Below are positions 44,201-54,464 of a stretch of 64,000 nt of DNA, in pieces. Position 1 is the first letter of the stretch, and each line of letters begins with the position of its first letter. Below the pieces are notes generated by a model. That model had not been told where the DNA came from. It did not search any database and worked only from the letters and a program-made list of their open reading frames with translations. Made by a program: the position numbers and the translations under genes. This stretch comes from Actinernus sp. WN-2022. Lineage: Eukaryota > Cnidaria > Anthozoa > Actiniaria > Actinernidae. The stretch lies in assembly GCA_030867875.1 (NCBI GenBank), contig JAOWCC010000577.1, positions 154,434,344-154,498,343 of the forward strand, in the 5' to 3' direction.

Positions 44201-46609
44201 GAAGCAGAAACATAAGCTTCTACTGAAAATGAACACGATGGAAGCATAAGCACAAGCCTCGTTCAGATGCGCAAACCTCGCTTGCATGCTATATTTACAC
44301 TGCTGAGGGCGTGAGAATGAGCATTCTGATTGGCTAAATTCTTCGATTCTGCTGCTTCTTACATTTAAAGTGCCAATAACCCCCCAAAAAATATTTTTGA
44401 CGTCTATTCTGTATAGCGCCCTGACAAAGAATTCGAAAAAATAAAAGTGAAAAAACTAAACTTCGACGATTTTACTGGTGTCAAAGTTAGCGAAAACACC
44501 CGTTTTGGGCTTCCTGTTTCCAGTTGGAAGTCAGCGCGAGTCGTGGTGAGGGCCTGGAATTATGACGTCAATCGGGCGCATTTTACTACAACTACCAGAA
44601 TCCTTTGCACGGTTTCTTTTGTTCCTTTAATTTAGACTATTGTCTTGATATTCTCAAAGGAGTTGGAAAATCTGAATAAGGAAAAACGTCCTATTATAGT
44701 CTAATCAATAGGAAATAAACTCCATCACAAGAAAGAGCACAACGAAATTAGTAAATTTACCAAGTTTGGTGATATTTCATTGGATATTTATCATGTGGTG
44801 AGCTTGCAAGAGTCGCAGAAATAAGAGACGTTTGTATGGGATTGAACGAACGCCTGACTACATACACGTCACAGGCCACTGGTCTCCAGGCTCCCAAAGG
44901 GAATTGAAAACTGACGGCCACATGTTCTGGTTCTCAACTTTGAAACGCCGTAAAAAAAATACTGTTGAGTTTTAGCCTCCTATTTTTGCCTTAAGTTCTA
45001 AATAATGGTTTAAAGTTTCAATTCAAAAAAAATTTTTTTTTGGGTTATAGGCACTTTAACTAGGTCTCACTGGAACGGAAGCAACGGAAGCTCGACGGAA
45101 ACAGAAGCAGAAACATAAGAAGGAAACCTCCCGTTCCTTCTGCTTCTGCTTACATTTAACTAGTTTTCACTGGGACGTAAGCGAAGGAAGCAAAAGCAGA
45201 TCGAAACATAAGAAGGAAACCTCCCGTTCCTTCTGCTTCTGCTTACATTTAACTAGTTTTCACTGGGACGTAAGCGAAGGAAGCAAAAGCAGATCGAAAC
45301 ATAAGAAGGAAACCTCCCGTTCCTTCTGCTTCTGCTTACATTTAACTAGTTTTCACTGGGACGTAAGCGAAGGAAGCAAAAGCAGATCGAAACATAAGAA
45401 GGAAACCTCCCGTTCCTTCTGCGTATGCTTCTCTCGAGCTCTACGTTGAGCTTGCTTGTGCTTACGTCTCCGTTTCTTCATTTTCACTAGAACGTAAGGC
45501 TCCTTATGCTTCCGCTTCTGTCGCTAGTGAAAAGCAGGCTTAATGAGCATGTGAGCAGTGATATAAACAAAATATATGTTAGGCGTTACTTTGAAAGCTT
45601 GCAAAAACAATAAATGTTTTTGAGGCAAATTATATTCTGCTAAAATATTTTAAGATGTGCCTGTTCATTAACAGTGCCATTTTCTTTTGTCGCCCCTCAC
45701 CTGTATTTGAACAGCACTATTTTTTACCAGGTCTGAGATGTCTTGAGCATTGGTCCTAGCGTAGGAGTGGAAACATGTTTTCAATTTAACTGAATCACCA
45801 GACATTACCACTCCGCGAAGGAATCGTACATCGTATATCTTGTGGACGCGTATAAATGATTTCTCGAACAGGTCTCTTCTGCTACCCAGGCCCAGTGAGT
45901 CAAGGAGGGCTCCGTGTACACGACCGCTCGCCAAATCCTTGTAAATCTCGTCGTAGCTTTCGTATTCATTCTCTGCAAGAAGAATGAACATGAGGGGAAA
46001 AAGTGAGAAGGGAGCATATTCTAACATTATCAAACCATCATGGTTGGCTCAGCTTTACTGAGTCAAACAGGATAAATTTGAATTGTCAAGTACTTATACT
46101 TGGCGAAGTTTTATTAAATGTTCAATGTGTTATATAATGTTTGTTACCTAGCTTTATAAATGTATCGGTTAGTACTCCTTGAGGGTTTGGTAAGCCACCC
46201 CCCATGACCTTGTGTCATGAACGTGAGGCCACAAGCACTTACAGTACAGGCAAGCTGCTATAGATGCCATTGCGTTCGTCAACTTCCGTGAAAGCCATTA
46301 GCAAGTGCTATTCGTAATTTTGTTTTTGGAAAATGTGCTCATTAAGAAATTCAAGGACTTTTGAAGACTGTACAAACCATGTTGATTTTCTCTGAATGTA
46401 AACGTTAATGACGACGATTTCAATACGGACCAAAACAGTTTGGGTCAATGAAGTACGAAGGATATCCGAGAGAAGGTACATCGTGACAGCAATCCTATTT
46501 TGATGTCATATTTCCTGGATTAGAAAATGAGGTAACACTTACCGACATTAACTTTGGCATTTCTTCTGATGCCAAAACGGTATTCGTAGGAACCTTTTAT
46601 AGCAGAAAC
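41233..46609 (-). CDS. Channel exons 4-7: lobe 2, TM3, C-terminal tail
   Basis: Exons 46609-46543 (VSAIKGSYEYRFGIRRNAKV), 45972-45701 (YESYDEIYKDLASGRVHGAL, then LDSLGLGSRRD), 43693-43519 (TM3, LIYTSAMLGCAFVFGLAWDL) and 41444-41233. Repeated YxxYxxIYxDL-type text is typical of the second lobe of solute-binding domains. The tail is charged (MIKRLRKKHRVEKQKF) and may form a helix. Phases are 0, 1, 0 and 1, and the total length is a multiple of three. Confidence 0.85.
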
Positions 46610-49600
46610 CTAAGAAGATTTATATAAAGACTAGTTAATAGGAACATGTACTGCTTAATTGTTTAATATTTGCTACAATGAAAAGAGTATGGCTTCGGAT
46701 AAAGTTTGGATATATTACCGTTATAAGAAAACTAACTTGATCAAAGAAACATGCTTCTTCCCCGGCGACAGAAAAGGCATCAAGCTTGGTTTTACTACCT
46801 TAACTCGATTCAAGTAATTGTCGGTGTAACCTGTATGCTAAGGGCGCGTTCCATTACAATGAACAGACTGGCATGAACGGCCATGCAGTTCTCAAATGGA
46901 ACGCGTCAGTTCTGAGAACTGGTTCGGGACAGACTGGTCCTACTTAGGGAGGATAATTAGCCATTTCTATCTCACAGTGCACATAATATATATTATGGCC
47001 GCCGTCGCCTTAACCGTCACTGGCTTACCAGCGAACCTTTCATACTGGCAAAACTTCCATGGGATGGAAATGGCTCGCAAATTAGAGTTCCAACAAAATT
47101 TTAAAGATATTTCCAAGATATTTTCATCCACTGGAAGTGTGCAAAACCATGCATGGAAACCATGGAAACTTCCAACTATTTTACAACAAACTGCCATCGC
47201 ATGGGAGAGATCCAGTGTCAGTTGTACCAACTAGACAAAGTCCACGCAGTAAGCGCCCTAAACTGACCTTGTATCATCTTCTGTCAATGAAATTGTTTTA
47301 TGATTTGTGGACAAATGTTCTAATAATTGCATTTTTCCTAACCTCAGTGGTTAAGCTCCGGTCTGTTGAGCGGGAGGTTGTGGGTTCAAACCCCGGCCGG
47401 ACCAATACTCAGGGTCTTAAAATAACTGAGTAGAAGGTGCTGCCTTTGTGAAACAACTGCAAATGGTTAGACCTTCACGTCTTTTCGGATAACGACGTAA
47501 AATCGTAGGACTAGTGTCCCCAATTAGTTGCAAAGCTAAATACATTTGACACTTAAATAAAGTTACTTACTTACTTACTTACTTACCTTGAGTCCGTACA
47601 GACTACTAGCTTGCTTGATGGCGATGGATGAGAGAGAAGTAGAAATACTGCCCACAAGAAGGCCAATAACCACGACGCCCGACAGGGTCCATACGATGGC
47701 CACTAGTCGAGATAGAATGGATGAAGGACTACGGTCTCCATAGCTGCAACGATAAGTATGGAAGAACAACCTCTTAAGACGATCAATAGTCCAATTCGTA
47801 ATTCTTGACCGCCATTTTGAATGGCAACCAAGCCTTTAGTGACATCGATGCTGGAGTTGACTCAGCTTAGTTAGATGCTTGTATCGAGTAAGCATGATAA
47901 TCAAAAGCTATCCATATTCATAGAAAGAGAGTTTGTGCCAGTGCAGGGTTTGTGCCAGTGCAGGGTAAACTCCATCCTCCATGGCTTGTAATCAAAATCT
48001 ATCATTATTAATAGAAAGGTTTGTATCAGTGCAGGGTCAACTCCATCCTCAGCCATGGCTCGTATCTAGTTAGCATGATAATCAGAATCTATCCATATTC
48101 ATAGAAAGAGGGTTTGTATCAGTGCAGGGTCAACTCCATCCTCCATGGCTTTTATCGAGTTAGCATGATAATCAAAATCTATCCATATTCATAGAAAGAG
48201 GGTTTGTATCAATGCAGGGTCGACTCCGTCCTCCATGGCTTGTATGAGTTAGCATGATAATCACAATCTATCCATATTCATAGAAAGACGGTTTGTATTT
48301 GTGCAGGATCAACTCCAGCCTCCGTGCGAGGCTAAGGCTTGGTTACCTTTCAAGAACTACGAATTGGACTATTCATAACGTCCCGTCCTCGCAATAGTTG
48401 ACACGAGTATATATATTGTATACCTTGGTTACTGTCACATCAAGGAATCGCAACCATAATAATAACATCAAGCTTATATAGCACTTATATATACAATTAG
48501 ATCTAAGCGCTTTACATGAATGTGTATGACTATATGAATAAATTATGTAAATAAAAAAATATGAGAATGTACATGTTTACAGAAATAAAAGAAATCGTAG
48601 CTAACCAATGTGCCACAAGAAAATCATCAAAAAATCATTACTAACCTACTGAATTGCCATACGCAACATAGAACAAATGAGTCTTCAGTATAGATTTAAA
48701 TTCTGTTTGATTGGTGCATTTTATGAGTCAAGCGGTTAGCTTATTCCACAATTTAGAAGCCGCTACTAAAAAAGCTCTTCCGTAAGTTTTTAAGAGTTCT
48801 TTGTCAGACATATAATTTTAAAAGTCAGTAGTATTATCTTATAAGTAATCCGCTGATAGTGCAGTTGTATTAATATTGGTGTACTTATGATCGTATATTC
48901 GGATCCTGATAGCAACCGAGCCGCTGCATTAATCACGTTCTGCAGCTTTCCTAATTGGTCTTCAGGGAAGCCAAACAGCAATCCATTAGGACAATCTAAC
49001 TTAGAGGTGACAAAAACATGAATAAGTGTTGCAGTGGTTTGGAATGATAAGTACCTACTACCACGGGCAATATTTCGAAGATGGTAAAAAGCAGACTTGC
49101 AGATGTTATTAATTTGCGAATACATAGTGAGAGACTGTCTGTTGTTTTTTAATTAGCAAACACCCGCGTTAAATGAGCTGCTATACAACAGCTGGAGACC
49201 GCTACGTCCGGTTTTGAGCCCTTAACACATCACTGTATGACGACACAGCTGTACTTGGTGAAATTCTGGGTGGGAGGGGGGGGGGGGGGGGAAACCCTTG
49301 TTTATGACGTCATACATATGTGCCCCGCCTCAGAAAATAGAGGCAGTACATGTCAACGCACTGAATAAAAAGTTTTTTTTTATAAATCGAAAGTATTTTT
49401 TCTTTTTTAATTAAGTGTATATAAAGACCTGGCCTTTAGCTACTATTACTACTACTGACTACAAAAATACGCGAGTCGGTAACACTCCTTTTGTTCGGAA
49501 AGTCATTTCAAATTCTTTCAGAATTTGAATTAATTACACTGCTAGAAAATTGCAAAGCTTACCGCCATTTTATCTTCTCATTAGTTAATAAGCTGATTAT

Positions 49601-52600
49601 CCAGAAAGGTTTTCCTAGTTTAATACATACATATCTTTAATATAAGTTCCCTGAAGGGCTTTTCAACATATATTTACAAATAAATTAAAATAAGTTAAAC
49701 TAGGAGAAACTATAAATTTGTTAAAATATTTATCGATAAAATTGCGTAAAAACTATCATATCTAAGATTAAAGACTAATTGAAATTACATTGAATTCAGT
49801 CGTAATAAGAAGCTAGTAACTTAGACTTATTGAGCTCTCTTAAATTTAGGAACTGATCTAATTACCGAACTGATCTAATTACCGAACTGATCTAATTACC
49901 GAACTGATCTAATTACCGAACTGATCTAATTACCGAACTGATCTAATTACCGAACTGATCTAATTACCGAACTGATCTAATTACCGAACTGATCTAATTA
50001 CCGAACTGATCTAATTACCGAACTGATCTAATTACCGAACTGATCTAATTACCGAACAGATCTAATTACCGAACAGATCTAATTACCGAACTGATCTAAT
50101 TACCGAACTGATCTAATTACCGAACTGATCTAATTACCGAACTGATCTAATTACCGAACTGATCTAATTACCGAACTGATCTAATTACCGAACTGATCTA
50201 ATTACCGAACTGATCTAATTACCGAACTGATCTAATTACCGAACTGATCTAATTACCGAACTGATCTAATTACCGAACTGATCTAATTACCGAACTGATC
50301 TAATTACCGAACTGATCTAATTACCGAACTGATCTAATTACCGAACTGATCTAATTACCGAACTGATCTAATTACCGAACTGATCTAATTACCGAACTGA
50401 TCTAATTACCGAACTGATCTAATTACCGAACTGATCTAATTACCGAACTGATCTAATTACCGAACTGATCTAATTACCGAACTGATCTAATTACCGAACT
50501 GATCTAATTACCGAACTGATCTAATTACCGAACTGATCTAATTACCGAACTGATCTAATTACCGAACTGATCTAATTACCGAACTGATCTAATTACCGAA
50601 CTGATCTAATTACCGAACTGATCTAATTACCGAACTGATCTAATTACCGAATTAACAAGCGCGCGCCGTTAGCTCAATTGAAATAGAACAAAGCACGCGA
50701 GTAACACTCCTTTATTCGGCAAAGTTATTTCAAAATAGATAGATGGATCGATCGACGCGAGCATTACGGGTTATAAAAACTTACATACCACGATAATTAC
50801 GTCAACTTCATTATGGTTTTCATGCATTTAAAAATCAACAGGCTATTTGGCAGTTGTTTCCAAATATGAGTTCCACTCGCTACAAGCTAAGGTAGTTTTA
50901 AAACTTCCCGCCATTTTAGATCTTAATTAGTTCATTAGCTTGTTTATTCAGGAAGTTTTCACGCGAGTCGGTAACACTTGCTCTATTCGGCAAAGTCTTT
51001 TCAAAGTAGGCGGATTTACGGGTTGTCAAAACCACAATAATTACATCATCTACATGTTGGCTTCAGGCAAGAATTACTAACAACTAATCATTCGAAGATT
51101 GACGAAGATTATAGGTGGATTGCAGAATCCCTTGTCGAGTTTCTTGTTGCACTGCTCGCGCGAATGAAAATTGCAGCGTTTACCGTAGAAAAGGCGGAAG
51201 CGTGAATTTTAAAATAAAATTGAATTGCATGCCTTTATACACATTACCGATAGCTTTTTGCCGTACTATTCTCCACATCAATACATTACAGTAATAATAA
51301 TAAGGAAACATGTATTCATACCCTTTTAAAAGGTTGGAGGGGAGGGGGGGGGGGGGGGCGAAATCGCTAGAGGGGGGCGAGGAAGGGGGGAAGGGGGGCG
51401 AAATCGCTGGTACACCGGGTCGAGTTTTGAAACTAATTCCGATTTCCGGGTCCGGTGTTTTCGTAAAAATATGTCGAATTCAGGATTATAGATTATAGAC
51501 GATTCAAAATAATGATTGAAACAGGGGGAAAATCCAGGTTCATTTTCACAATAACTTGGAAATCAGGGTTTTTGAGCCCCCGATTAAATCATAAAGCACT
51601 CGACTGTAAAACAGCCCCTTTCCTTGAAACGTAAAATGCGAAACCAAAGGTCAACAGTGATAGGTTTAAGAATAGCTACTTTAACAATCGCGCCTCCTCA
51701 TGTTATCACCATAATATCACTGTTAGTCAGAGGAGCGCAAACGAACTCACACTTGGAATTCATAGCTTTACATTACTGCAACCGAGGAGGCTTTCTTACC
51801 CTACAGTTGTCATGGAAACATAAGCCCACCAAAAGCCTTCCATGGATCCTGTGATAAACGACCTGGGAAATTGCTCTTCGTTTCCACTAGAATCCTGACA
51901 AAACAAGCATTTAACTGATGCGTGATTATAATTACAACTGATAATCGCCTCCCGCTTAGCTCAATGCCGGTCAAGCCCCGGTCTGACGTGGGTGGTCGAG
52001 GACTAAAACCTGAACACTCAGGTCATGAGAACAACAGAGTAGAAGGTGATGTCTTTGTGAAACAATCTCGTCCTCTCAGATAAGGGATGGACCACAAGAA
52101 ATCAGGAGAGAGAGAGGTGGAGGGAGTGGCAATTCTTCCAAAACAATTAGTGCAAGGAAAAATGGGCCCCCAAAAGAATCCTGCAAGCATTTGTTTAACA
52201 TAGGCAGGTCCAGGAAAGTTTCCTGGATCCACCTATGTTTTCTGGCATGACGTTTTTTGGGGGAATTGCCACCCCCTCTCCTGATTTATAATAGTCCACC
52301 CCTAAGGACGTTCAGTCGTAGGTCCCTTGCGGCCTCGAGTTCGTCAGTCTTTCAAGACCGTAACGAGTTATAGACTTTACTACATAGTTTGCTTGATTTG
52401 CCTTAAAAAAAAGACTTTTGTTTCATTGTGAGTGCATTCTTTTTTGTATGGCAAGCAGGTAGACATAGCACTGCATTTAATTAGAGCGCGAGTTTTCGAT
52501 TAAGTGTCGTAAAACCAAAATAAGTAAAAATGCAATGAACCAATCACGAACCGAAGTAATTCGGGATTGGTTTACTTAATTGAACCAATCACGAGGAAAA

Positions 52601-53260
52601 GTAAACGCAATGACCTGATTACATTTCGACACTATCGAATACCGGTCTAAAGTATTTTCATTTTCAATCATTTTCCCTTTCAACCTGACTAAATCATTTA
52701 AAGTCTTAATTATTTACCAAAAACCAAATGACGCATCCAGTAACGTAAGCAAATAGAAGCGAAACTAAGGCGAGCGGCCAGTTATCGATCGTCGACGAGA
52801 AGACAGAATAACTTGTTTCCGCGTCTTTATTGTTCAGTGTGAGCAAAAACGCTACGCCAGGTGTCTGGACGATTCCAGTGTACGCATGAACTGTCTTGTA
52901 TTTTTCTTGCATCGCGAAACCAGCGACAGGGAAAATCAGATTGGTGTCACCATCGATACTAGCTCGCAACGTCGTCCCCTGTGCCTTCTCTGAGGTCCTG
53001 TTCTTGCCGCTGAGGCGAAAATCCACGTAGGACTTGCCATGGCGTTTACACGTCCGACAGCAGGTCTTCACCATGCCTTTGAGGATGTAGGGAATAATAC
53101 CGGTGGGCTCGATGACATTGGAAATGACGTATGGAGGAAAATGCATCCAGTTGGTAGAAAGGCGCTTCTCACAACGACAAGTTTCTAGAATAAAAAATAT
53201 GAATATTGCGATGAAAGGAATGCGAAATATTGCGTCCGTGAAATGTGGAATGAGAGACAA
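41233..53260 (-). CDS. Ionotropic glutamate-receptor-like channel with K+ selectivity filter (TTVGYGD), complete
   Basis: Seven exons join in frame to 506 codons: 53260-52718, 51894-51800, 47743-47587, 46609-46543, 45972-45701, 43693-43519, 41444-41233 (stop TAA). Order: signal peptide (about 1-30), first binding lobe (PPYVISN... to about 150), TM1 (161-181), re-entrant pore loop FWWAYVSMTTVGYGDRSP (202-219), TM2 (about 222-254), second lobe (about 266-395), TM3 (404-426) and a charged C-terminal tail. Lobe-membrane-pore-membrane-lobe-membrane is the ionotropic glutamate receptor layout without the N-terminal clamshell, as in bacterial GluR0. The filter is that of potassium channels, not of animal AMPA/NMDA receptors. 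Lobe 2 has ALLDS, where many receptors have the amino-group-binding Asp/Glu. The usual lobe-1 arginine is not obvious. A plasma-membrane potassium channel gated by a small ligand is inferred. Confidence 0.85.
41504..41630. repeat. Hairpin repeat in a channel intron
   Basis: acaactaccagaatc and gattctggtagttgt face each other about 100 bp apart. The same left arm recurs at about 44,588 inside the TTAA element. Confidence 0.55.
42234..42904. mobile_element. MULE-like TIR element, third copy
   Basis: Ends TAGCCTGCTCATAAATTC and ...AGCAGGCTA, flanked by ATTAGTTTT (42225-42233) and ATTTGTTTT (42905-42913), a 9-bp duplication with one mismatch. Internal inverted repeats (gaagaaaaaagtaacgtctg against its complement near 42,550) and a second pair (gaggccggtagg / cctaccggcctc) point to nested foldbacks. 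No transposase inside. It lies in the intron between channel exons 6 and 7. Confidence 0.65.
44179..45542. mobile_element. TIR element with internal 93-bp tandem repeats and a nested insertion
   Basis: Terminal repeats AACCTGGTTTTCACTAGCGA (left) and the matching right end GTCGCTAGTGAAAAGCAGG are about 40 bp long. From about 45,060 to 45,470 the interior repeats a 93-bp unit (copies start at 45,127, 45,220, 45,313 and 45,406). The units contain versions of the terminal sequence (tagttttcactgggacgtaa, gaagcaaaagcagatcgaaa). A TTAA element is nested at 44,369-45,055. Confidence 0.75.
44369..45055. mobile_element. TTAA-target element nested in the 44,179-45,542 element
   Basis: Starts AGTGCCAATAACCCCCC, ends GGGTTATAGGCACT, with TTAA on both sides (44365-44368, 45056-45059). 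The flanks read ...cttacatTTAA and TTAACTAG..., which together rebuild the sequence cttacatttaactag found in the neighbouring 93-bp repeats. The insertion site is therefore visible. The internal stretch gtttcattggatatt-like text near 44,770 recurs at about 57,200. Confidence 0.85.
46850..47262. repeat. Possible MITE with GGGCGCGTTCCATT palindrome
   Basis: ggcgcgttccatt (46,855) and aatggaacgcg (46,895) are inverted copies. A weak outer pair, ctaagggcgc on the left and gcgccctaa near 47,255, may bound the element. A transposon origin is only a guess. It lies in the intron between channel exons 3 and 4. Confidence 0.35.
47345..47586 (+). mobile_element. tRNA-derived SINE
   Basis: Box A-like tcagtggttaagctccggtc and a perfect box B-like GGTTCAAACCCCGGCC, followed by the shared body gagtaaggtgctgcctttgt-type text. 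It ends with a (CTTA)n tail at about 47,565-47,585 that runs up to the donor of channel exon 3. Confidence 0.7.
47587..47743 (-). CDS. Channel exon 3: rest of the filter and TM2
   Basis: Begins YGDRSPSSILSRLVAIVWTL, continues into a long hydrophobic helix (SGVVVIGLLVGSISTSLSSI) and ends SLYGLK in phase 0. YGDRSP completes the filter. An intron of roughly 4 kb, holding the 17-bp satellite and an L2 relic, separates it from exon 2. Confidence 0.88.
47786..48366. mobile_element. TIR element containing about 90-bp tandem repeats
   Basis: Ends aatagtccaattcgtaattc and its complement gaactacgaattggactatt, with inner ggcaaccaagcctt / aaggcttggttacc. Between them, five copies of a roughly 90-bp unit (gttagcatgataatcaaaat ... 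gtgcagggtcaactccatcc) run from about 47,875 to 48,320. No ORF. Confidence 0.75.
48440..49135 (-). pseudogene. L2-type LINE fragment
   Basis: Minus-strand frame NNICKSAFYHLRNIAR, ATLIHVFVTSKLDC, LFGFPEDQLGKLQNVINAAA and LIQLHYQRITYKIILL is the L2 reverse-transcriptase C-terminus. The tail near 48,480-48,520 (TGTAAAGCGC ... GTGCTATATAAGC then ATT repeats) is the L2 tail also seen on the SINE at 3446. It is 5'-truncated and frameshifted. Confidence 0.7.
49272..49291. repeat. Poly-G run
   Basis: An almost unbroken run of about 20 G. Likely length-variable and a hotspot for sequencing error. Confidence 0.8.
49465..51060. repeat. Longer repeat copies around the 17-bp satellite
   Basis: Text near acgcgagtcggtaacactcc ... 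ttcggcaaagt appears at about 49,469, 50,695 and 50,959. A linked piece (ccgccattttatcttctcat / ccgccattttagatcttaat) is at about 49,563 and 50,907. This is a diverged repeat of about 264 bp into which the satellite expanded. Confidence 0.6.
49857..50650. repeat. 17-bp satellite, about 46 copies, highly homogeneous
   Basis: The unit is GAACTGATCTAATTACC, repeated with almost no variation. Two adjacent copies have GAACAGATCT (about 50,054-50,088). Near-identity over about 800 bp suggests recent expansion. It lies in the channel intron between exons 2 and 3. Confidence 0.95.
51335..51405. repeat. G-rich low-complexity tract
   Basis: Runs of four or more G separated by short spacers (gggggggggggggggg, then ggggggcgagg and ggggggaagggggg), with a duplicated gcgaaatcgct. 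It could form G-quadruplexes on the plus strand. No gene link is shown. Confidence 0.6.
51800..51894 (-). CDS. Channel exon 2: pore helix and start of the filter
   Basis: This 95-bp exon reads DSSGNEEQFPRSF then ITGSMEGFWWAYVSMTTVG. The acceptor is TTTGTCAG|GAT and the donor TAGG|GTAAGA. The final glycine codon is split (GG|C), so the intron falls exactly inside the TVG|YGD filter. GFWWA...TTVG is the pore helix and filter signature of potassium channels. Confidence 0.88.
51950..52370 (+). mobile_element. SINE interrupted by a MITE
   Basis: A tRNA-like head (cgcctcccgcttagctcaatgc, 51,949) and the body gagtagaaggtgatgtcttt place it in the same SINE family as 47,345. The body stops at about 52,080 and resumes at about 52,310 (ggacgttcagtcgtaggtcc). 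Confidence 0.6.
52080..52303. repeat. MITE nested in the SINE
   Basis: The left part (ggatggaccacaagaaatca, then aggtggagggagtggcaatt) and the right part (aattgccaccccctctcctg, then atttataatagtccacccc) are inverted copies. This is a small TIR element inserted in the SINE body. Confidence 0.6.
52718..53260 (-). CDS. Channel exon 1: signal peptide, lobe 1, TM1
   Basis: The ATG at 53260 opens a frame with a hydrophobic leader (IPFIAIFIFFILETCRC). It continues with the amino-acid-binding lobe (WMHFPPYVISN, GIIPYILKGMVKTCC, GVAFLLTLNN) and ends in the first membrane span (WPLALVSLLFAYVTGCVIWFL). The donor TTTTTG|GTAAAT is in phase 0. Three cysteines in KTCCRTCK may be special to this protein. 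Confidence 0.85.
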
Positions 53261-54116
53261 ACCGCGATATGTAACGAAACTTCAAGGTAGAATACAAACT
53301 AGTGGAAGATAGAGCTGATAGAGCAGATTTCGTATGAGTAGGACAAACATACGGCATATCCGTAGCCTTACCGTATCCCACACCGCGGCAACACAGCGGT
53401 CAAACGTCTGCGCGTGCGTATTACGGTCAGTCTCGTGGGCGGCTGCGCGAATTTCCCCGCGCAAAATTTACCTTAAAACATATTACAGCAACCCGGCGTT
53501 TAAAAAAAAAACTCGGCTTGTGAACTTCTACCCTAAAAAGTTAAGACATACGAGAAAGTTAAGATTTTTATTTTCACAGTCACAAACTTCAAACTAATTT
53601 TTTTCATAATTTAACAAAAAAGTTCTCAAGGTTTGAAAACGGGTGTGTGAACAATGACGGCCGCCGGCTCGCTTTGAATTTGTTTTGGAATATGTTGTTG
53701 TTGCAAGACTTTTGACGCATGCGCAGACGTTTCACCGCTGTGTGCACCGCGGCAAAACGGTATGCTCCGCTGGCCGAAAGAACGAAGGCTCTGCTATCAA
53801 ATACAAATTACCGAGGGCTTTTTTAGTAAATAATTTTATAACTTAGTTAAAGTCTTAGGCTTATCTTTTAAGAAGTTTTTTTGACAAAACAGTTCACAAA
53901 TGGATACTTTTAAGCATTTTATTTTCAGTTTTCGCGGGAAACTGGGGTCGGCCGCGCGCCGACAAGAAATAGCAAATACGCATGTGCTTGACGTTTTGCC
54001 GCGGTGTGACCGTAGCCATACTGTAACTGACTGCACCGTAACTCTGTAATTTGATTGGATCAGAAGGACAAAAACAATAGAAAAAACCATTTCAATGTCA
54101 CGGATGTCGTACGGTT
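53261..54116. other. Upstream region of the channel gene
   Basis: No exon found. The promoter of the minus-strand channel gene should lie here. CpG-containing text (cgccgtgttgccgc-like) is seen at 53,380-53,460 and near 53,740. No TATA box at a persuasive position. Confidence 0.35.
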
Positions 54117-54300
54117 ACCATGCCGTACGTAACTTCTGCTACATGGCCGAGCGGAGTACGTTTGTTTTATGTTCGAGAGGTGATTGTCGTAATACATAAG
54201 TGAGCGCAGTGAACGATCTAGTGTATTATGAGAAATTCACCACGACAAGATAAAACCACATCTGGCCAAGCTGCCATGTAAGGTTCTGTTTATTATTCAC
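54117..54300. repeat. Palindromic MITE (family A, second copy)
   Basis: Carries acatggccgagcggagta near its left end, gtgagcgcagtgaacga in the centre, and ggccaagctgccatgtaa near its right end. Same layout as 27,010-27,176. Confidence 0.6.
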
Positions 54301-54464
54301 CAAGCTATAAATTACCCGGTTTTTATGCGCGACATGAACGCGTGACATCACAGCCTATTTTATGGCTTAGCCAATAATAACATCTTATTTTAGAAAATCC
54401 GGTTGAGTTCAGTAAGGACGGATGATTTAAACGTTCCCAGGATCATGAATTACCCACTTTAGAA

